Shown: positions 1-9,116 of the stretch, in pieces
Layout of the letters: each line of letters begins with the position of its first letter
How positions within the stretch are numbered: the first letter of the stretch is position 1
Source of the DNA: Hydrotalea flava
Lineage (GTDB): Bacteria; Bacteroidota; Bacteroidia; Chitinophagales; Chitinophagaceae
Reading direction: 5' to 3'
NCBI RefSeq assembly: GCF_001623405.1
Contig: NZ_LUHG01000082.1
Location: 19,651-83,650, forward strand
Length of the DNA: 64,000 nucleotides
The notes under the pieces: model-generated
What the model was told of the DNA's origin: nothing
Database searches by the model: none
The model's input: the letters and a program-made list of their open reading frames with translations, nothing else
Program-made: the position numbers and the translations under genes

Positions 1-37
1 ATTTATCTTTTTTTGCAGCCATTTGCCAACCGGGTTG

Positions 38-1162
38 ATGGCTGCATCAACTGATACGATTAGCGCTCACATGCTGATTCATTTATTAGCTCAACAACAG
101 GTACAGTCTGCTAAGTTTTTTACAACAGGCACATTTCCATCATACAGAACATACCGGTACAATACATCTAAACCAGATGATAATATATTTTTTACGGGAC
201 TCATTGTATTCACACTAAAACAATTATATCCTTTAGCAGACAGTGCCGATAAAATTTTAATTGATTCCATCATCGAACGTGCAAAGTCTGCTTTCAAAAA
301 ATTTAAAAATAAAAAGGGAAGAAATACTTATAATTTCTGGGCAACCCATCCTTCTGTAGTATTTCCAAATGGTGGTTGGTTAAATCTGATGAACCGATCT
401 ATGGCGCTTCCCGATGATATGGATGATACGGTAATTGACTTGTTGGCTTTAGGCACAGATAGCATCTCTGCCAGTGCAGTACATTTACTGATGCAACAAT
501 ATACCAATCATTTAAATGGTAAAATAATTCGCAATACAAAGAAGCCACTTAAAAAATTACGGGCATATTCTACATGGTTTGGGAAAAAAATGCCCATTGA
601 TTTTGATGTATGTGTTTTGGCCAATATACTCTATTTTGTTCAGGCCTATCATTTACCTTTCACAAAAGCAGATAGTGCCTCGGTGGGTCTTTTAAAAATA
701 AGTATTGAAAAAAAATACATTTTAAACAGCAGTGCGATCATATCCCCACATTATCAAAGAACCCCGGTAATTTTGTATCATTTGGCCCGTTTAATGAGTT
801 TGTCTGGTTTTGATTTGCTGGACGAATCTAAACCTGTACTCATGCAAACAGCGCATCAAATTTTATCAAATTCATCTACTAATTATTTTGATAAAATAAT
901 TGTTGCAACCGCTTTATTAAGATGGAGTGAAAATATAAATTCTCCCTTAAAAATGGGTGTACCTCAAATCCAAAACTTTTTTAAGAATAATCAATTTGTA
1001 TTTTTTAAGGCCAATATGGGTTCTATTTTACCCAATCCTTTTAAAATGATATTTGAAAAACTGAATATTGGACAGTTTAATTATTATTCACCAGCATACA
1101 ATATTGTTTTGTTATTAGAATATCTTTTGTTGCAACAACAATACAATCAGGCTCATCCTTAA
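38..1162 (+). CDS. Hypothetical protein with DxDD motif, possible alpha/alpha-barrel
   Basis: I do not recognise this protein with certainty. From the ATG at 38 it has 374 residues and is rich in predicted helices. Around residues 126-131 it carries PDDMDDTV, which contains DxDD followed by T. That arrangement resembles the catalytic-acid motif of class II terpene cyclases, and a GGW sits just upstream. The size fits a single alpha-toroid domain, but I see no repeated QW motifs, so cyclase function is only a guess. The frame is open to base 2 and an in-frame TTG lies at 23, so a longer or edge-truncated form is possible. A T-rich TTTGC stretch at 12-16 could be a promoter for the 38 start. 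The stop codon at 1160-1162 is part of the yggS promoter box. Confidence 0.55.
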   Translation: MAASTDTISAHMLIHLLAQQQVQSAKFFTTGTFPSYRTYRYNTSKPDDNIFFTGLIVFTLKQLYPLADSADKILIDSIIERAKSAFKKFKNKKGRNTYNFWATHPSVVFPNGGWLNLMNRSMALPDDMDDTVIDLLALGTDSISASAVHLLMQQYTNHLNGKIIRNTKKPLKKLRAYSTWFGKKMPIDFDVCVLANILYFVQAYHLPFTKADSASVGLLKISIEKKYILNSSAIISPHYQRTPVILYHLARLMSLSGFDLLDESKPVLMQTAHQILSNSSTNYFDKIIVATALLRWSENINSPLKMGVPQIQNFFKNNQFVFFKANMGSILPNPFKMIFEKLNIGQFNYYSPAYNIVLLLEYLLLQQQYNQAHP

Positions 1163-1167
1163 ATTTG
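1160..1167 (+). promoter_or_regulatory. -7 box TAAATTTG of yggS
   Basis: The sequence matches the Bacteroidota -7 consensus TAnnTTTG and is followed by C. It overlaps the stop codon of the previous gene and ends four bases before the yggS ATG, so transcription from it would give an almost leaderless mRNA (inference). Confidence 0.6.
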
Positions 1168-1171
1168 CACT

Positions 1172-1840
1172 ATGGCAGCAGCAATAGAAGTATATCAGCA
1201 AATTTTACAGGAATTAAATGTAACCAACACTACTTTAATTGCGGTTAGCAAAACCAAACCGGTTGAAGATATTGTAGCTTTATACAACGCCGGTCAAAGA
1301 GATTTTGGTGAAAATTATGTTCAGGAGTTGATAGATAAAGCTGCATTATTACCTACAGATATTCAATGGCATTTTATTGGTCATTTACAAAAAAACAAAG
1401 TAAAATACATTGCACCTTTTGTTTATTTAATTCATGGGGTAGATAGTTTGTCTTTACTGGCTGAAATTAATAAACAAGGGCTAAAATGTAACCGGGTTAT
1501 TGATTGTTTGTTACAAGTTTATATTGCAAAAGAAGAAACAAAGTTTGGATTGAATGCGGAGGAACTAACCGAAATACTATCAACTGTTCAATCAGGTATT
1601 TTTTCAAATATTCGGTTAAAGGGATTAATGGGTATGGCAAGCTTTACTGAAAATCAATCTCAAATTAAATCAGAGTTTCAATATTTGAAGCATTTGTTTG
1701 AAAGCTGTAAAAAAAAATATCAAAAGCTATCAGATTTCACCATTCTTTCTATGGGAATGAGTAGCGATTATAAAATTGCCATTGCATGTGGCAGCAATAT
1801 GGTACGTATTGGCAGTTTATTATTTGGCAGCAGGTCATAA
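1172..1840 (+). CDS. yggS: YggS/PROSC-family PLP homeostasis protein
   Basis: This 222-residue protein belongs to the YggS/PLPBP family. These are single-domain alanine-racemase-fold proteins that bind pyridoxal phosphate and buffer vitamin B6 and amino/keto-acid pools in the cytoplasm without known catalysis. Visible landmarks are the PLP lysine in AVSKTKP (K27), DFGENYVQE (44-52), WHFIGHLQKNK (66-76), the GLMGMASF strand and the C-terminal CGSNMVRIGS phosphate-binding segment. The length is normal for the family. It has its own -7 box and a strong terminator follows. Another B6 gene, pdxJ, lies about 27 kb away. Confidence 0.95.
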   Translation: MAAAIEVYQQILQELNVTNTTLIAVSKTKPVEDIVALYNAGQRDFGENYVQELIDKAALLPTDIQWHFIGHLQKNKVKYIAPFVYLIHGVDSLSLLAEINKQGLKCNRVIDCLLQVYIAKEETKFGLNAEELTEILSTVQSGIFSNIRLKGLMGMASFTENQSQIKSEFQYLKHLFESCKKKYQKLSDFTILSMGMSSDYKIAIACGSNMVRIGSLLFGSRS

Positions 1841-1864
1841 TCATTCTTAATTTCGTATAATGGA

Positions 1865-1911
1865 ATCTGGTTTTGAATTGATATTTATCAAAACAAAACC
1901 AGATAATTTTT
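1865..1911 (+). terminator. Terminator after yggS
   Basis: A perfect 11-bp stem (ATCTGGTTTTG, 1865-1875, with CAAAACCAGAT, 1894-1904) has an 18-base loop and is followed by AATTTTT. It lies between convergent genes. Confidence 0.75.
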
Positions 1912-1948
1912 GAGCAGTATTCTTTTAAAATTTCAATCCAATTTTATC

Positions 1949-3241
1949 TTAAGGATGTGTTTTTGTATATTGAAAAACGATATTACAAAAAGCTTTTACA
2001 CCTACAGACAACATACTGTCATCAATATAGAAATCCGGAGTATGATGTGGTGGCGCTTTTGCAGGGTCCATTCCCTTGGGCATTCCACCTAAAAAGAAAA
2101 AGAATGCAGGCGCTTTATCACCATAAAAAGAAAAATCCTCGGCTCCGGTAGTCCAGTCAGATTCTGATACATTATTTTTCCCTGCAGCCAGTTCTAATGC
2201 CGGTAAAGTTGCTTTCACTAATTCGGGGTTATTGTAAGTAACTTCTGTTTTTGTATCAATAGAAACTGTTGCAGTTGCACCGGATGCTTCTGCAATTTTT
2301 TCTGCCGTGCGTATCATTCTTTCATGCACATCTTTCTGCATTTTACTGTCTAATGTTCTAATGGTGCCTTCCATTGTTAATGTTTCCGGAATAATGTTGC
2401 TGCGCACTCCACTATTAATTTTACCAACAGTAATTACAACAGGTGCTTTGGTTAATTCTTCCTGTCTGCTTACAATGGTTTGAAAACTCTGAATAATTTG
2501 TGCAGCTATTACAATAGGATCAATTCCGCTCCAGGGTTGCGAGCCATGCGAAGATTTACCTTTTACTTTTACGGTAAACCAATCGCTGGAAGCCATGGTA
2601 GCTCCGGATTTATATTTTATTTTTCCGATTTCGGTTTGAGAATTGATGTGTAAACCAAAAATAGCATCTACTTTCGGATGGTCCATTACCCCTTCTTTAA
2701 TCATTAAAGGTGCACCACCTTCTTCATTACCGGGAGGGCCTTCTTCGGCAGGTTGAAATATGAAAACAACGGTACCGGGTACTTCATTTCTCATTTTTGT
2801 AAGCACTGTAGCCGTTCCCATTAAAATAGCAATATGAGAATCATGCCCACAGGCATGCATTACGCCCACTTTATTGCCTTCATATTCTCCGGTAACTTTA
2901 CTGGCAAATGGTAATTGAACGCGTTCAACAACAGGTAGTGCATCTATATCGGCCCTTAAAGCTACAACGGGGCCAGGCTTGCCGCCTTTTAAGATGGCCA
3001 CTACACCGGTTTTAGCAACAGGATATTGTACATTTAATCCTAATTTTTTTAAATAAGCTGCAATGTAGGCGCCTGTATTGTATTCTCTGTTCGATAACTC
3101 AGGGAATTGATGGAAATGTCTTCGCCAGGTAATTACCGAATCATTTACAGCATTTGCATAAGTATTAATGGTATTTGTTTCATTTTGCGCAAATGCCAGT
3201 GAAGGCAGCATTAGTAAAAACAGTAGTTTGGCAACTTTCAT
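1949..3241 (-). CDS. Secreted M20-family amidohydrolase (peptidase M20D type)
   Basis: The 430-residue protein starts with a signal peptide (MKVAKLLFLLMLPSLAFAQ), so it should act in the periplasm or outside. It has the M20D layout of IAA-amino-acid hydrolase and N-acyl-amino-acid amidohydrolase enzymes. RRHFHQFPELS (40-50) comes first. Metal-binding MHACGHD (128-134) and PAEEGP (164-169) follow, and a dimerisation insert starts near 220. A C-terminal GAEDFSF metal motif ends the domain. These enzymes remove acyl or peptidyl groups from amino acids, but the substrate cannot be read from sequence. It is transcribed alone, with a separate serine hydrolase about 70 bp upstream on the same strand. 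Confidence 0.9.
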   Translation of the reverse strand: MKVAKLLFLLMLPSLAFAQNETNTINTYANAVNDSVITWRRHFHQFPELSNREYNTGAYIAAYLKKLGLNVQYPVAKTGVVAILKGGKPGPVVALRADIDALPVVERVQLPFASKVTGEYEGNKVGVMHACGHDSHIAILMGTATVLTKMRNEVPGTVVFIFQPAEEGPPGNEEGGAPLMIKEGVMDHPKVDAIFGLHINSQTEIGKIKYKSGATMASSDWFTVKVKGKSSHGSQPWSGIDPIVIAAQIIQSFQTIVSRQEELTKAPVVITVGKINSGVRSNIIPETLTMEGTIRTLDSKMQKDVHERMIRTAEKIAEASGATATVSIDTKTEVTYNNPELVKATLPALELAAGKNNVSESDWTTGAEDFSFYGDKAPAFFFFLGGMPKGMDPAKAPPHHTPDFYIDDSMLSVGVKAFCNIVFQYTKTHP

Positions 3242-3312
3242 AATGTTCGTTTTGATGGTTGGTATTCAAATGTAATGATTGCTTGGTATAAAATTACTTA
3301 CTGCTGGTTACA

Positions 3313-4836
3313 TTATTTTTTTATAAACAGATAGGGATCAAATTCAACAAAATCGCTGGCTTTAATTGGAATGCCTGTTACGGTATTATTTTTGGTTAAA
3401 AAGGAAGTAGTAAAAACGCCAAAAGCCGGGTTGTTATAAGTGAGCAGCCATTCATCATTATCCAAATATTGCAGTGTTGCCATTAAGTTTTGATGGCTGT
3501 TGAATTTGATCAATAAATTGCCTGGATTATTTTTTTCTTCAGAAATAGTGATCGTTCCATATAATGTATTTTCATATTGACCTGTATAGGATTTTAAAGG
3601 TAACGGTGGTGTATTGCCTTTAATTCGATCTTTCCATCCATCTATCTTTTTTATTGCTCTTGTTTCTTCATCTAAAAATCCGGGCAATACTGTTTTACTT
3701 AAATTTTCAAAAGGTAATTTTAAATAGGCATTTAAAATTTGATAGCGTAGTAATTCAAAAAAATCCTGATTATCCTGATTGGTAAGAATGGTGATACCCA
3801 GATTTTCTTCGGGAACAAAACAGGTATTGGTTACAAATCCAAATGCCCCACCGGTATGCCAGAAAACCTGTTTGCCATGGTAATCAGTTTCGAATATACC
3901 GAGTCCATAACCACTAAAATGTGACTCACCTCTTTTACGGCTGGAGATGATGGTAGCCATATCTCGGGTTGTTCTTAGAACTTCCCAGGGAATAATTCTT
4001 TTGCCATTATACCTGCCACTGTCTAATTGCATCATCAGCCATTTGGAAAGGTCGGAAACACAACTTAACAAACTTCCTGCCGGGCCTAAATTATCTACCT
4101 GATCGTAGGGGAGCAGTTGTAGTTTGCCCGAGAATGCAGTGGTATGTGGCTTGGCAGCGTTGGGCATTCTGCTGATACCATAGCCTAAGGTTTGTGTATG
4201 CTCCATTCCTAATGGTTGTATTAAACTATCGTATACATAAACTTCCCAGGGTTTTCCGGTAACTTTCGGTATAATTTCACCTGCAGTTAAAAAGCAGCTA
4301 TTGCAATAACCAAAATCCTGCCTGAAAGTACCCGATGGTTTTAAATAGCGCATTTTGTACATGATTTCATGCCGCGAATTTTTGCTGTCCCAAAAAGAAA
4401 AATCGCCCTGAAATGTTTTGGTACCCAAATGATGCGATAGCATATCATGAATGGTTACCATTTTGGTTACGGCAGAATCATACAATTGAAAATCGGGAAA
4501 ATATTTTATAATCTTATCATTTAAAGAAAGCTGATGATCATAAGCCAATTGTGCAAGAGAGGTAGCTGTAAATAATTTTGAATTACTGGCTATCATAAAA
4601 AGCGTGTTTTCATCAACAGGCGCTTTTGTTGTAACATCTCTTACGCCAAAGCCTTTCATTACTATTATTTTGCCATCTTTTATAATAGCAATGGCTAAAC
4701 CGGGAATATTCCAGTCCTGCATGCCCTGCTCAATGTAGGTATTTAAACTATCTTTAATAAAAGTAGGTTGCGCATTTAGCTTGGTAGTGCCGGTACAAAG
4801 CAAAATGAAACTTAGAAAGCTGATCAATTTTCTCAT
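3313..4836 (-). CDS. Serine hydrolase of the beta-lactamase / class C PBP family
   Basis: The protein has 507 residues and a signal peptide ending near LNAQ (residue 23). The penicillin-binding fold is shown by SNSK at 84-87 (catalytic Ser84, Lys87), YCN at 177-179 (the YxN motif) and HTGG at 327-330 in place of KTG. About 110 C-terminal residues beyond the catalytic domain look like the beta-barrel appendage common in these esterase/D-aminopeptidase-like proteins. Likely activity is periplasmic esterase, peptidase or beta-lactam-interacting; a true AmpC role is not supported. It follows the M20 gene in the same direction and may work on similar peptides (inference). Confidence 0.88.
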   Translation of the reverse strand: MRKLISFLSFILLCTGTTKLNAQPTFIKDSLNTYIEQGMQDWNIPGLAIAIIKDGKIIVMKGFGVRDVTTKAPVDENTLFMIASNSKLFTATSLAQLAYDHQLSLNDKIIKYFPDFQLYDSAVTKMVTIHDMLSHHLGTKTFQGDFSFWDSKNSRHEIMYKMRYLKPSGTFRQDFGYCNSCFLTAGEIIPKVTGKPWEVYVYDSLIQPLGMEHTQTLGYGISRMPNAAKPHTTAFSGKLQLLPYDQVDNLGPAGSLLSCVSDLSKWLMMQLDSGRYNGKRIIPWEVLRTTRDMATIISSRKRGESHFSGYGLGIFETDYHGKQVFWHTGGAFGFVTNTCFVPEENLGITILTNQDNQDFFELLRYQILNAYLKLPFENLSKTVLPGFLDEETRAIKKIDGWKDRIKGNTPPLPLKSYTGQYENTLYGTITISEEKNNPGNLLIKFNSHQNLMATLQYLDNDEWLLTYNNPAFGVFTTSFLTKNNTVTGIPIKASDFVEFDPYLFIKK

Positions 4837-4935
4837 AAAAATTAAAATATAGAGTGGAAGGTACTACATGCAAAGTGAACTGTTTCAAATTGCTTTAAAA
4901 ATATTCGTTTTCATCAGTTATCATATCATCTATTA

Positions 4936-5802
4936 TTATTGGAACAATATTGGCATAACAGTGTAACCTTGTTTACGGAATAATGCAATTAATCCTTCAT
5001 TTCCACCTAAATGTCCGGCACCAACAGCTATAAAACAGGAAGTTGCTTGCATTAATTGTGTTAATTTGGTTACCCAATTTTTATTGCGCTGAACCACCAG
5101 TTCATTTTGGTATTGTAGTAAATCATCCTCAGTGGTCAGACTTTGTTGAATGCTATCTATGTTCATACGTTTGTACATTGCCACCATATTTTTAAGTTCT
5201 ATTTTCGACCGATTGAAATGCAGCAGCGTTTCTTTTAACATATTGGCTTGTTGTTGGTAAGGTATGTCATCCAATATTTTAAATTGAAAACCGGCTGTTT
5301 CTAAACCCTCAATTGGAATATGATGCTGTTCTGCAATTTTTTGAATAGAAGTTTCTAAAGAAATGGGAGTGCAGCCCATTAATGCAGGATATAAGAACGA
5401 AGTAATTAGAATGGGTTTATAAAATTGAAAAAAACTGAGATTAATATTTGTTTTCTCTTGAAAAATATGATTCATAGAATCATAAGCAGGCGTGGATACA
5501 AAATTTTTAAGTGTTTGATTGTTTTGCATGGTCATTTCCTGCATCATGTTATTAAATAGAGAAGGGTCGTCTAATTTAATTTCAAAATAAACGGTATCAA
5601 CTTTTTGAATGATGCTGGAAATGGTATCTGGAAGTATAAATTCATTAGGGCATAATAAGTGGAAGGTACCGAAGATATAGGCATTGGCTGGAAGATGATT
5701 GCCTGATATGCGCCAGAGCAATGATTGTTGTTGCGGCTCTTGTGACTGTAATAGCAACGGTAATAAAAATAAAAAGAGGTAATATTTCCATTTTGTATTC
5801 AT
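4936..5802 (-). CDS. TraB/GumN family protein
   Basis: The protein has 288 residues with an N-terminal hydrophobic signal segment (residues 6-19). The TraB/GumN fold is indicated by the GTFH motif at 45-48, the YFEIKLDD segment near 70 and the C-terminal GAGHLGG motif near 260 that precedes EGLIALFRKQGYTV. The family has been proposed to contain metalloproteases related to Tiki, with the GxxH and GxGH histidines as metal ligands, but bacterial members have no assigned substrate. It is separated from the metal efflux operon upstream by a hairpin terminator and is probably transcribed on its own. Confidence 0.85.
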   Translation of the reverse strand: MNTKWKYYLFLFLLPLLLQSQEPQQQSLLWRISGNHLPANAYIFGTFHLLCPNEFILPDTISSIIQKVDTVYFEIKLDDPSLFNNMMQEMTMQNNQTLKNFVSTPAYDSMNHIFQEKTNINLSFFQFYKPILITSFLYPALMGCTPISLETSIQKIAEQHHIPIEGLETAGFQFKILDDIPYQQQANMLKETLLHFNRSKIELKNMVAMYKRMNIDSIQQSLTTEDDLLQYQNELVVQRNKNWVTKLTQLMQATSCFIAVGAGHLGGNEGLIALFRKQGYTVMPILFQ

Positions 5803-5840
5803 GTAATAGTTTTTTGATGAAGAAGCAATACAGCATAATA

Positions 5841-5870
5841 AAGCCGCTTCATGAAGATAAGAAGCGGCTT
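5841..5870 (-). terminator. Terminator downstream of the RND efflux operon
   Basis: A 10-bp stem AAGCCGCTTC / GAAGCGGCTT with a 10-base loop lies just after the pump gene stop codon. The T-tract on the minus strand is short (TTTATTAT). Confidence 0.65.
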
Positions 5871-5899
5871 TTAATTTCTACTAAAATTAATATAGAGAA

Positions 5900-8800
5900 T
5901 TAGCTTTTTGTTTCAGTAGTATTATCATTATCTGTGAGCGACTTATGTTTATTATCTACATTTCTGTAAGCCCATCCAAAGATTAATGGGAATACCCATA
6001 GCGAAAAGATCATGGCACATAAAATACCTCCAATTACAACTCTGGCCAAAGGTCTGGAACTTTCAGAACCAATACCATGTGAGATGGCCGCAGGCAATAA
6101 ACCAATGGCTGCCATTAAGGCGGTCATCATTACAGGGCGTATGCGCGATTTAACCCCTTCTTTAATGGCTGAGTATAATGTATTGGACGCACCCTTTATG
6201 TTTTCAAGATTGTGCTTAAATACTGTTATCAGTAAAACCCCATCCTGAATACAAATACCAAATAAGGCTATAAAACCAATACCTGCGGAGATACTGAAAT
6301 TGGTACCCGTTATATGCAGTGCTGCAATTCCACCCACTATTGCAAAAGGCACATTTAAAAAAACAAGCCCGGCATCTTTTAAATTGCCAAACATGGTAAA
6401 CAGCAATAGAAAAATTAATAATAAGCTGATGGGAACTACCTGTGCCAGTCTATGTTCGGCTCTTTTCTGATTTTCAAAATCGCCCTGCCATGCCATGGTG
6501 TAACCGCGTTTTAATTGTACAGCCTGGTCAACTTTTTTCTGCGCTTCTGCAATCGTACTGCCCATGTCTCTATCGCGTACAGAAAATTTAAGTGCAGAGT
6601 AACGTTGGTTATCATCCCTGAAAATTAAGCAGGGGCCTGTTTTTTCTGTGATGGTGGCAATTTCTTTAATGGGCACTTTAGAGCCACTTTGTGTTGGCAC
6701 CAAAAGGTTCCCAATATCTTCCGGTGTTTTTCTGAAATTTTCCGGAAGGCGAATACGAATATCAAATGTTTTAATACCCTCATACAATGTTGAGGCTGCT
6801 AAACCGCCTATAGCCATAGCAACCACTGCATTGGCATCGGCAGTGGCAACGCCATACATGGCCATTTTGTTCTGATCAAGATTTACATCTAACTCCGGTT
6901 GCCCAATGTTATGGATCACACCCAAATCGGTAATGCCACGAACATTTTTCAAGATATTATATACTTCCTGTATTTTGCCTTCCATATAATTTAAAGAATC
7001 ACCATATACTTTTACACTGATGGAACCTTTTACACCGGAAACAGCTTCTTCTACATTATCCATAATGGGCTGCGAAAAGTTTAGGTCAATACCTGGTATA
7101 TTGGATAAAGATTTGTTCATTTCTGCAATCAATTCATCTTTGCTAATTTTAGGTTTCCAGGAATCTTCGGGATATAGCATCACAGAAAATTCATTGTTGT
7201 AAAATCCAGCTACATCTGTACCATCATCGGGCCGGCCTGTTTGCGATACTGCATATTTTACTTGTGGAAAGCCCATTAAAATTTTACGAACCTGTTTTGA
7301 AATTTCAACCGATTTATCTAAGGAAATGCTGTAAGGTGTTTGCACCCTTAACCAGATAGAACCTTCATCTAATTCAGGTAAAAACTCAGAGCCCAGGTAT
7401 TTGAAAGAATAAAGACCACCTACCATAATTACCAATGCAATGGGTACAACCCATTTTCTTCTTTTGTAAGCACCTGCAAATCCTTTCTGCATAAAACCAG
7501 TGAGGGCTTCTACAAAAGGATTGTGTTTTTCGTGCACATTTTTTCTAAGCAATAAGCTTATTAAAACAGGTACCAGTGTTAGTGTTGTAATCAGTGCACC
7601 CAATAAGGCAAAACCCAATGTATAAGCCAATGGCGAGAACATTTTCCCTTCCACTTTCTGAAAAGCAAAAATGGGTAAGAGGCCTGTTATAATAATCACT
7701 TTTGCAAAGAAAATAGCTTTCCCTAATTGGGCTCCATTTTTCCTGATTAACCCTAGTTTGGCAATTTTATTGAATCGCTCCATGCCCATTTCTTTGGCTT
7801 TATGGTCAAGTATTACAAACATACCTTCCACCATGACGACCGCACCATCTATAATAATACCAAAGTCAACTGCACCCAATGATAACAAATTGGCACTCAT
7901 GCCCATTAAGCGCAAACAAATAAAGGCAAACAACAAGGCCATGGGGATAATAATGGAAACAATTAAAGTGGTACGCCAGTTAAACATGAAGAGCGAAACC
8001 AATAAGGTAACCAGCAATATGCCTTCCACCAAATTATGCAGTACGGTATGTGTTGCATAATTAATTAAATCGGTTCTATCGTAATAAGGAACAATTTGTG
8101 TATCAGCAGGTAAAATAAACTGATTCAGTTTATCTATTTTATCTTTAATGGCATTCAATACTTTGGTAGGATTTTCACCTTTGCGCATTAAGATAATGGC
8201 TTCTACTACATCGGGTTCATCGGTTGCAACCCTTGTTCCATCCTTGTTTACCAAGCCATTTGAACGGGCTACCCAGCCTAAGCGGGGTAAGTTAGAAATT
8301 TCAACGTTAGCAACATCTTTTACCAGTACCGGTACCCCGTTGATGTTTTCAATAATGATGTTTTTGATTTCATTAATATCATTCAATAAACCAATACCTC
8401 GCACTACAAAAGCCTGGTTATTTTGAATAATAACATCTCCGCCAATATTAATATTTGTTTTTTGTACAGCAGTAAATACATCGAGCGGAGTAATACCCAG
8501 ATTGGTGAGTTTTTCGGGGTTTACCTGTATTTCATAAGTTTTAGTTTTTCCGCCAAAACTTACAATATCGCCAACACCGGGAACGGAGCGCAATTGACGA
8601 TCAATGACCCAGTCTTGCATGGTTTTTAATTCTCTTACATCTCTGATATTGCTTTTGAGGGTATAGCGATAAATTTCGCCGGTTGGGCCGGTAGGAGGTT
8701 GAACTGAAGGATTAACGCCTGCAGGAAGATTGGCATTACCCAACAAATTCATTACCTGCTGACGGGCTTGTGGGTCTTTTACATTATCATCAAATATCAA

Positions 8801-9091
8801 TTTTACATAGGACAAGCCAAAAATGGTTGATGAACGAAGACTCACTTTATCTTGTACCGGATTCATGGCCAATTCTATAGGAATGGTAACAAACTTTTCA
8901 ACCTCTTCTGCGCTTCGGCCTGGCCATTGGGTGATAATGCTAATTTCAGTATTGGTAACGTCAGGAAATGCTTCAATGGGCATATTTTTAAAAGTAATAA
9001 TACCCACAATAATCATGGCCAACGACGCCAATAGTATAAAAAATTTATTTTTAAGCGAAAATCCAATTACGCTTTTTAATATTTTGATCAT
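5900..9091 (-). CDS. Heavy-metal efflux RND pump (CzcA/CusA family)
   Basis: This is a full-length 1063-residue inner-membrane RND transporter. Proton antiport drives metal-ion export through the adaptor and outer-membrane channel encoded just upstream. The first TM helix spans about 12-32. NMPIEAFPDVTNTEI (36-50) is typical of this family. TM4 carries AVDFGIIIDGAVVMVE (407-422), with the charged D409, D415 and E422 pattern of metal-exporting RND proteins rather than drug pumps. Two large periplasmic domains and twelve TM segments are evident. The metal (Co/Zn/Cd or Cu/Ag) cannot be decided from sequence. It is the last gene of the operon, 25 bp after the adaptor. Confidence 0.95.
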   Translation of the reverse strand: MIKILKSVIGFSLKNKFFILLASLAMIIVGIITFKNMPIEAFPDVTNTEISIITQWPGRSAEEVEKFVTIPIELAMNPVQDKVSLRSSTIFGLSYVKLIFDDNVKDPQARQQVMNLLGNANLPAGVNPSVQPPTGPTGEIYRYTLKSNIRDVRELKTMQDWVIDRQLRSVPGVGDIVSFGGKTKTYEIQVNPEKLTNLGITPLDVFTAVQKTNINIGGDVIIQNNQAFVVRGIGLLNDINEIKNIIIENINGVPVLVKDVANVEISNLPRLGWVARSNGLVNKDGTRVATDEPDVVEAIILMRKGENPTKVLNAIKDKIDKLNQFILPADTQIVPYYDRTDLINYATHTVLHNLVEGILLVTLLVSLFMFNWRTTLIVSIIIPMALLFAFICLRLMGMSANLLSLGAVDFGIIIDGAVVMVEGMFVILDHKAKEMGMERFNKIAKLGLIRKNGAQLGKAIFFAKVIIITGLLPIFAFQKVEGKMFSPLAYTLGFALLGALITTLTLVPVLISLLLRKNVHEKHNPFVEALTGFMQKGFAGAYKRRKWVVPIALVIMVGGLYSFKYLGSEFLPELDEGSIWLRVQTPYSISLDKSVEISKQVRKILMGFPQVKYAVSQTGRPDDGTDVAGFYNNEFSVMLYPEDSWKPKISKDELIAEMNKSLSNIPGIDLNFSQPIMDNVEEAVSGVKGSISVKVYGDSLNYMEGKIQEVYNILKNVRGITDLGVIHNIGQPELDVNLDQNKMAMYGVATADANAVVAMAIGGLAASTLYEGIKTFDIRIRLPENFRKTPEDIGNLLVPTQSGSKVPIKEIATITEKTGPCLIFRDDNQRYSALKFSVRDRDMGSTIAEAQKKVDQAVQLKRGYTMAWQGDFENQKRAEHRLAQVVPISLLLIFLLLFTMFGNLKDAGLVFLNVPFAIVGGIAALHITGTNFSISAGIGFIALFGICIQDGVLLITVFKHNLENIKGASNTLYSAIKEGVKSRIRPVMMTALMAAIGLLPAAISHGIGSESSRPLARVVIGGILCAMIFSLWVFPLIFGWAYRNVDNKHKSLTDNDNTTETKS

Positions 9092-9116
9092 TGCTTCAGA
9101 TTGAAATAAATGAAAA

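Noticed and set aside
7671..8060. Plus-strand frame of 129 codons inside the RND pump gene
   Set aside because: It is the reverse-complement shadow of a strongly conserved transporter.
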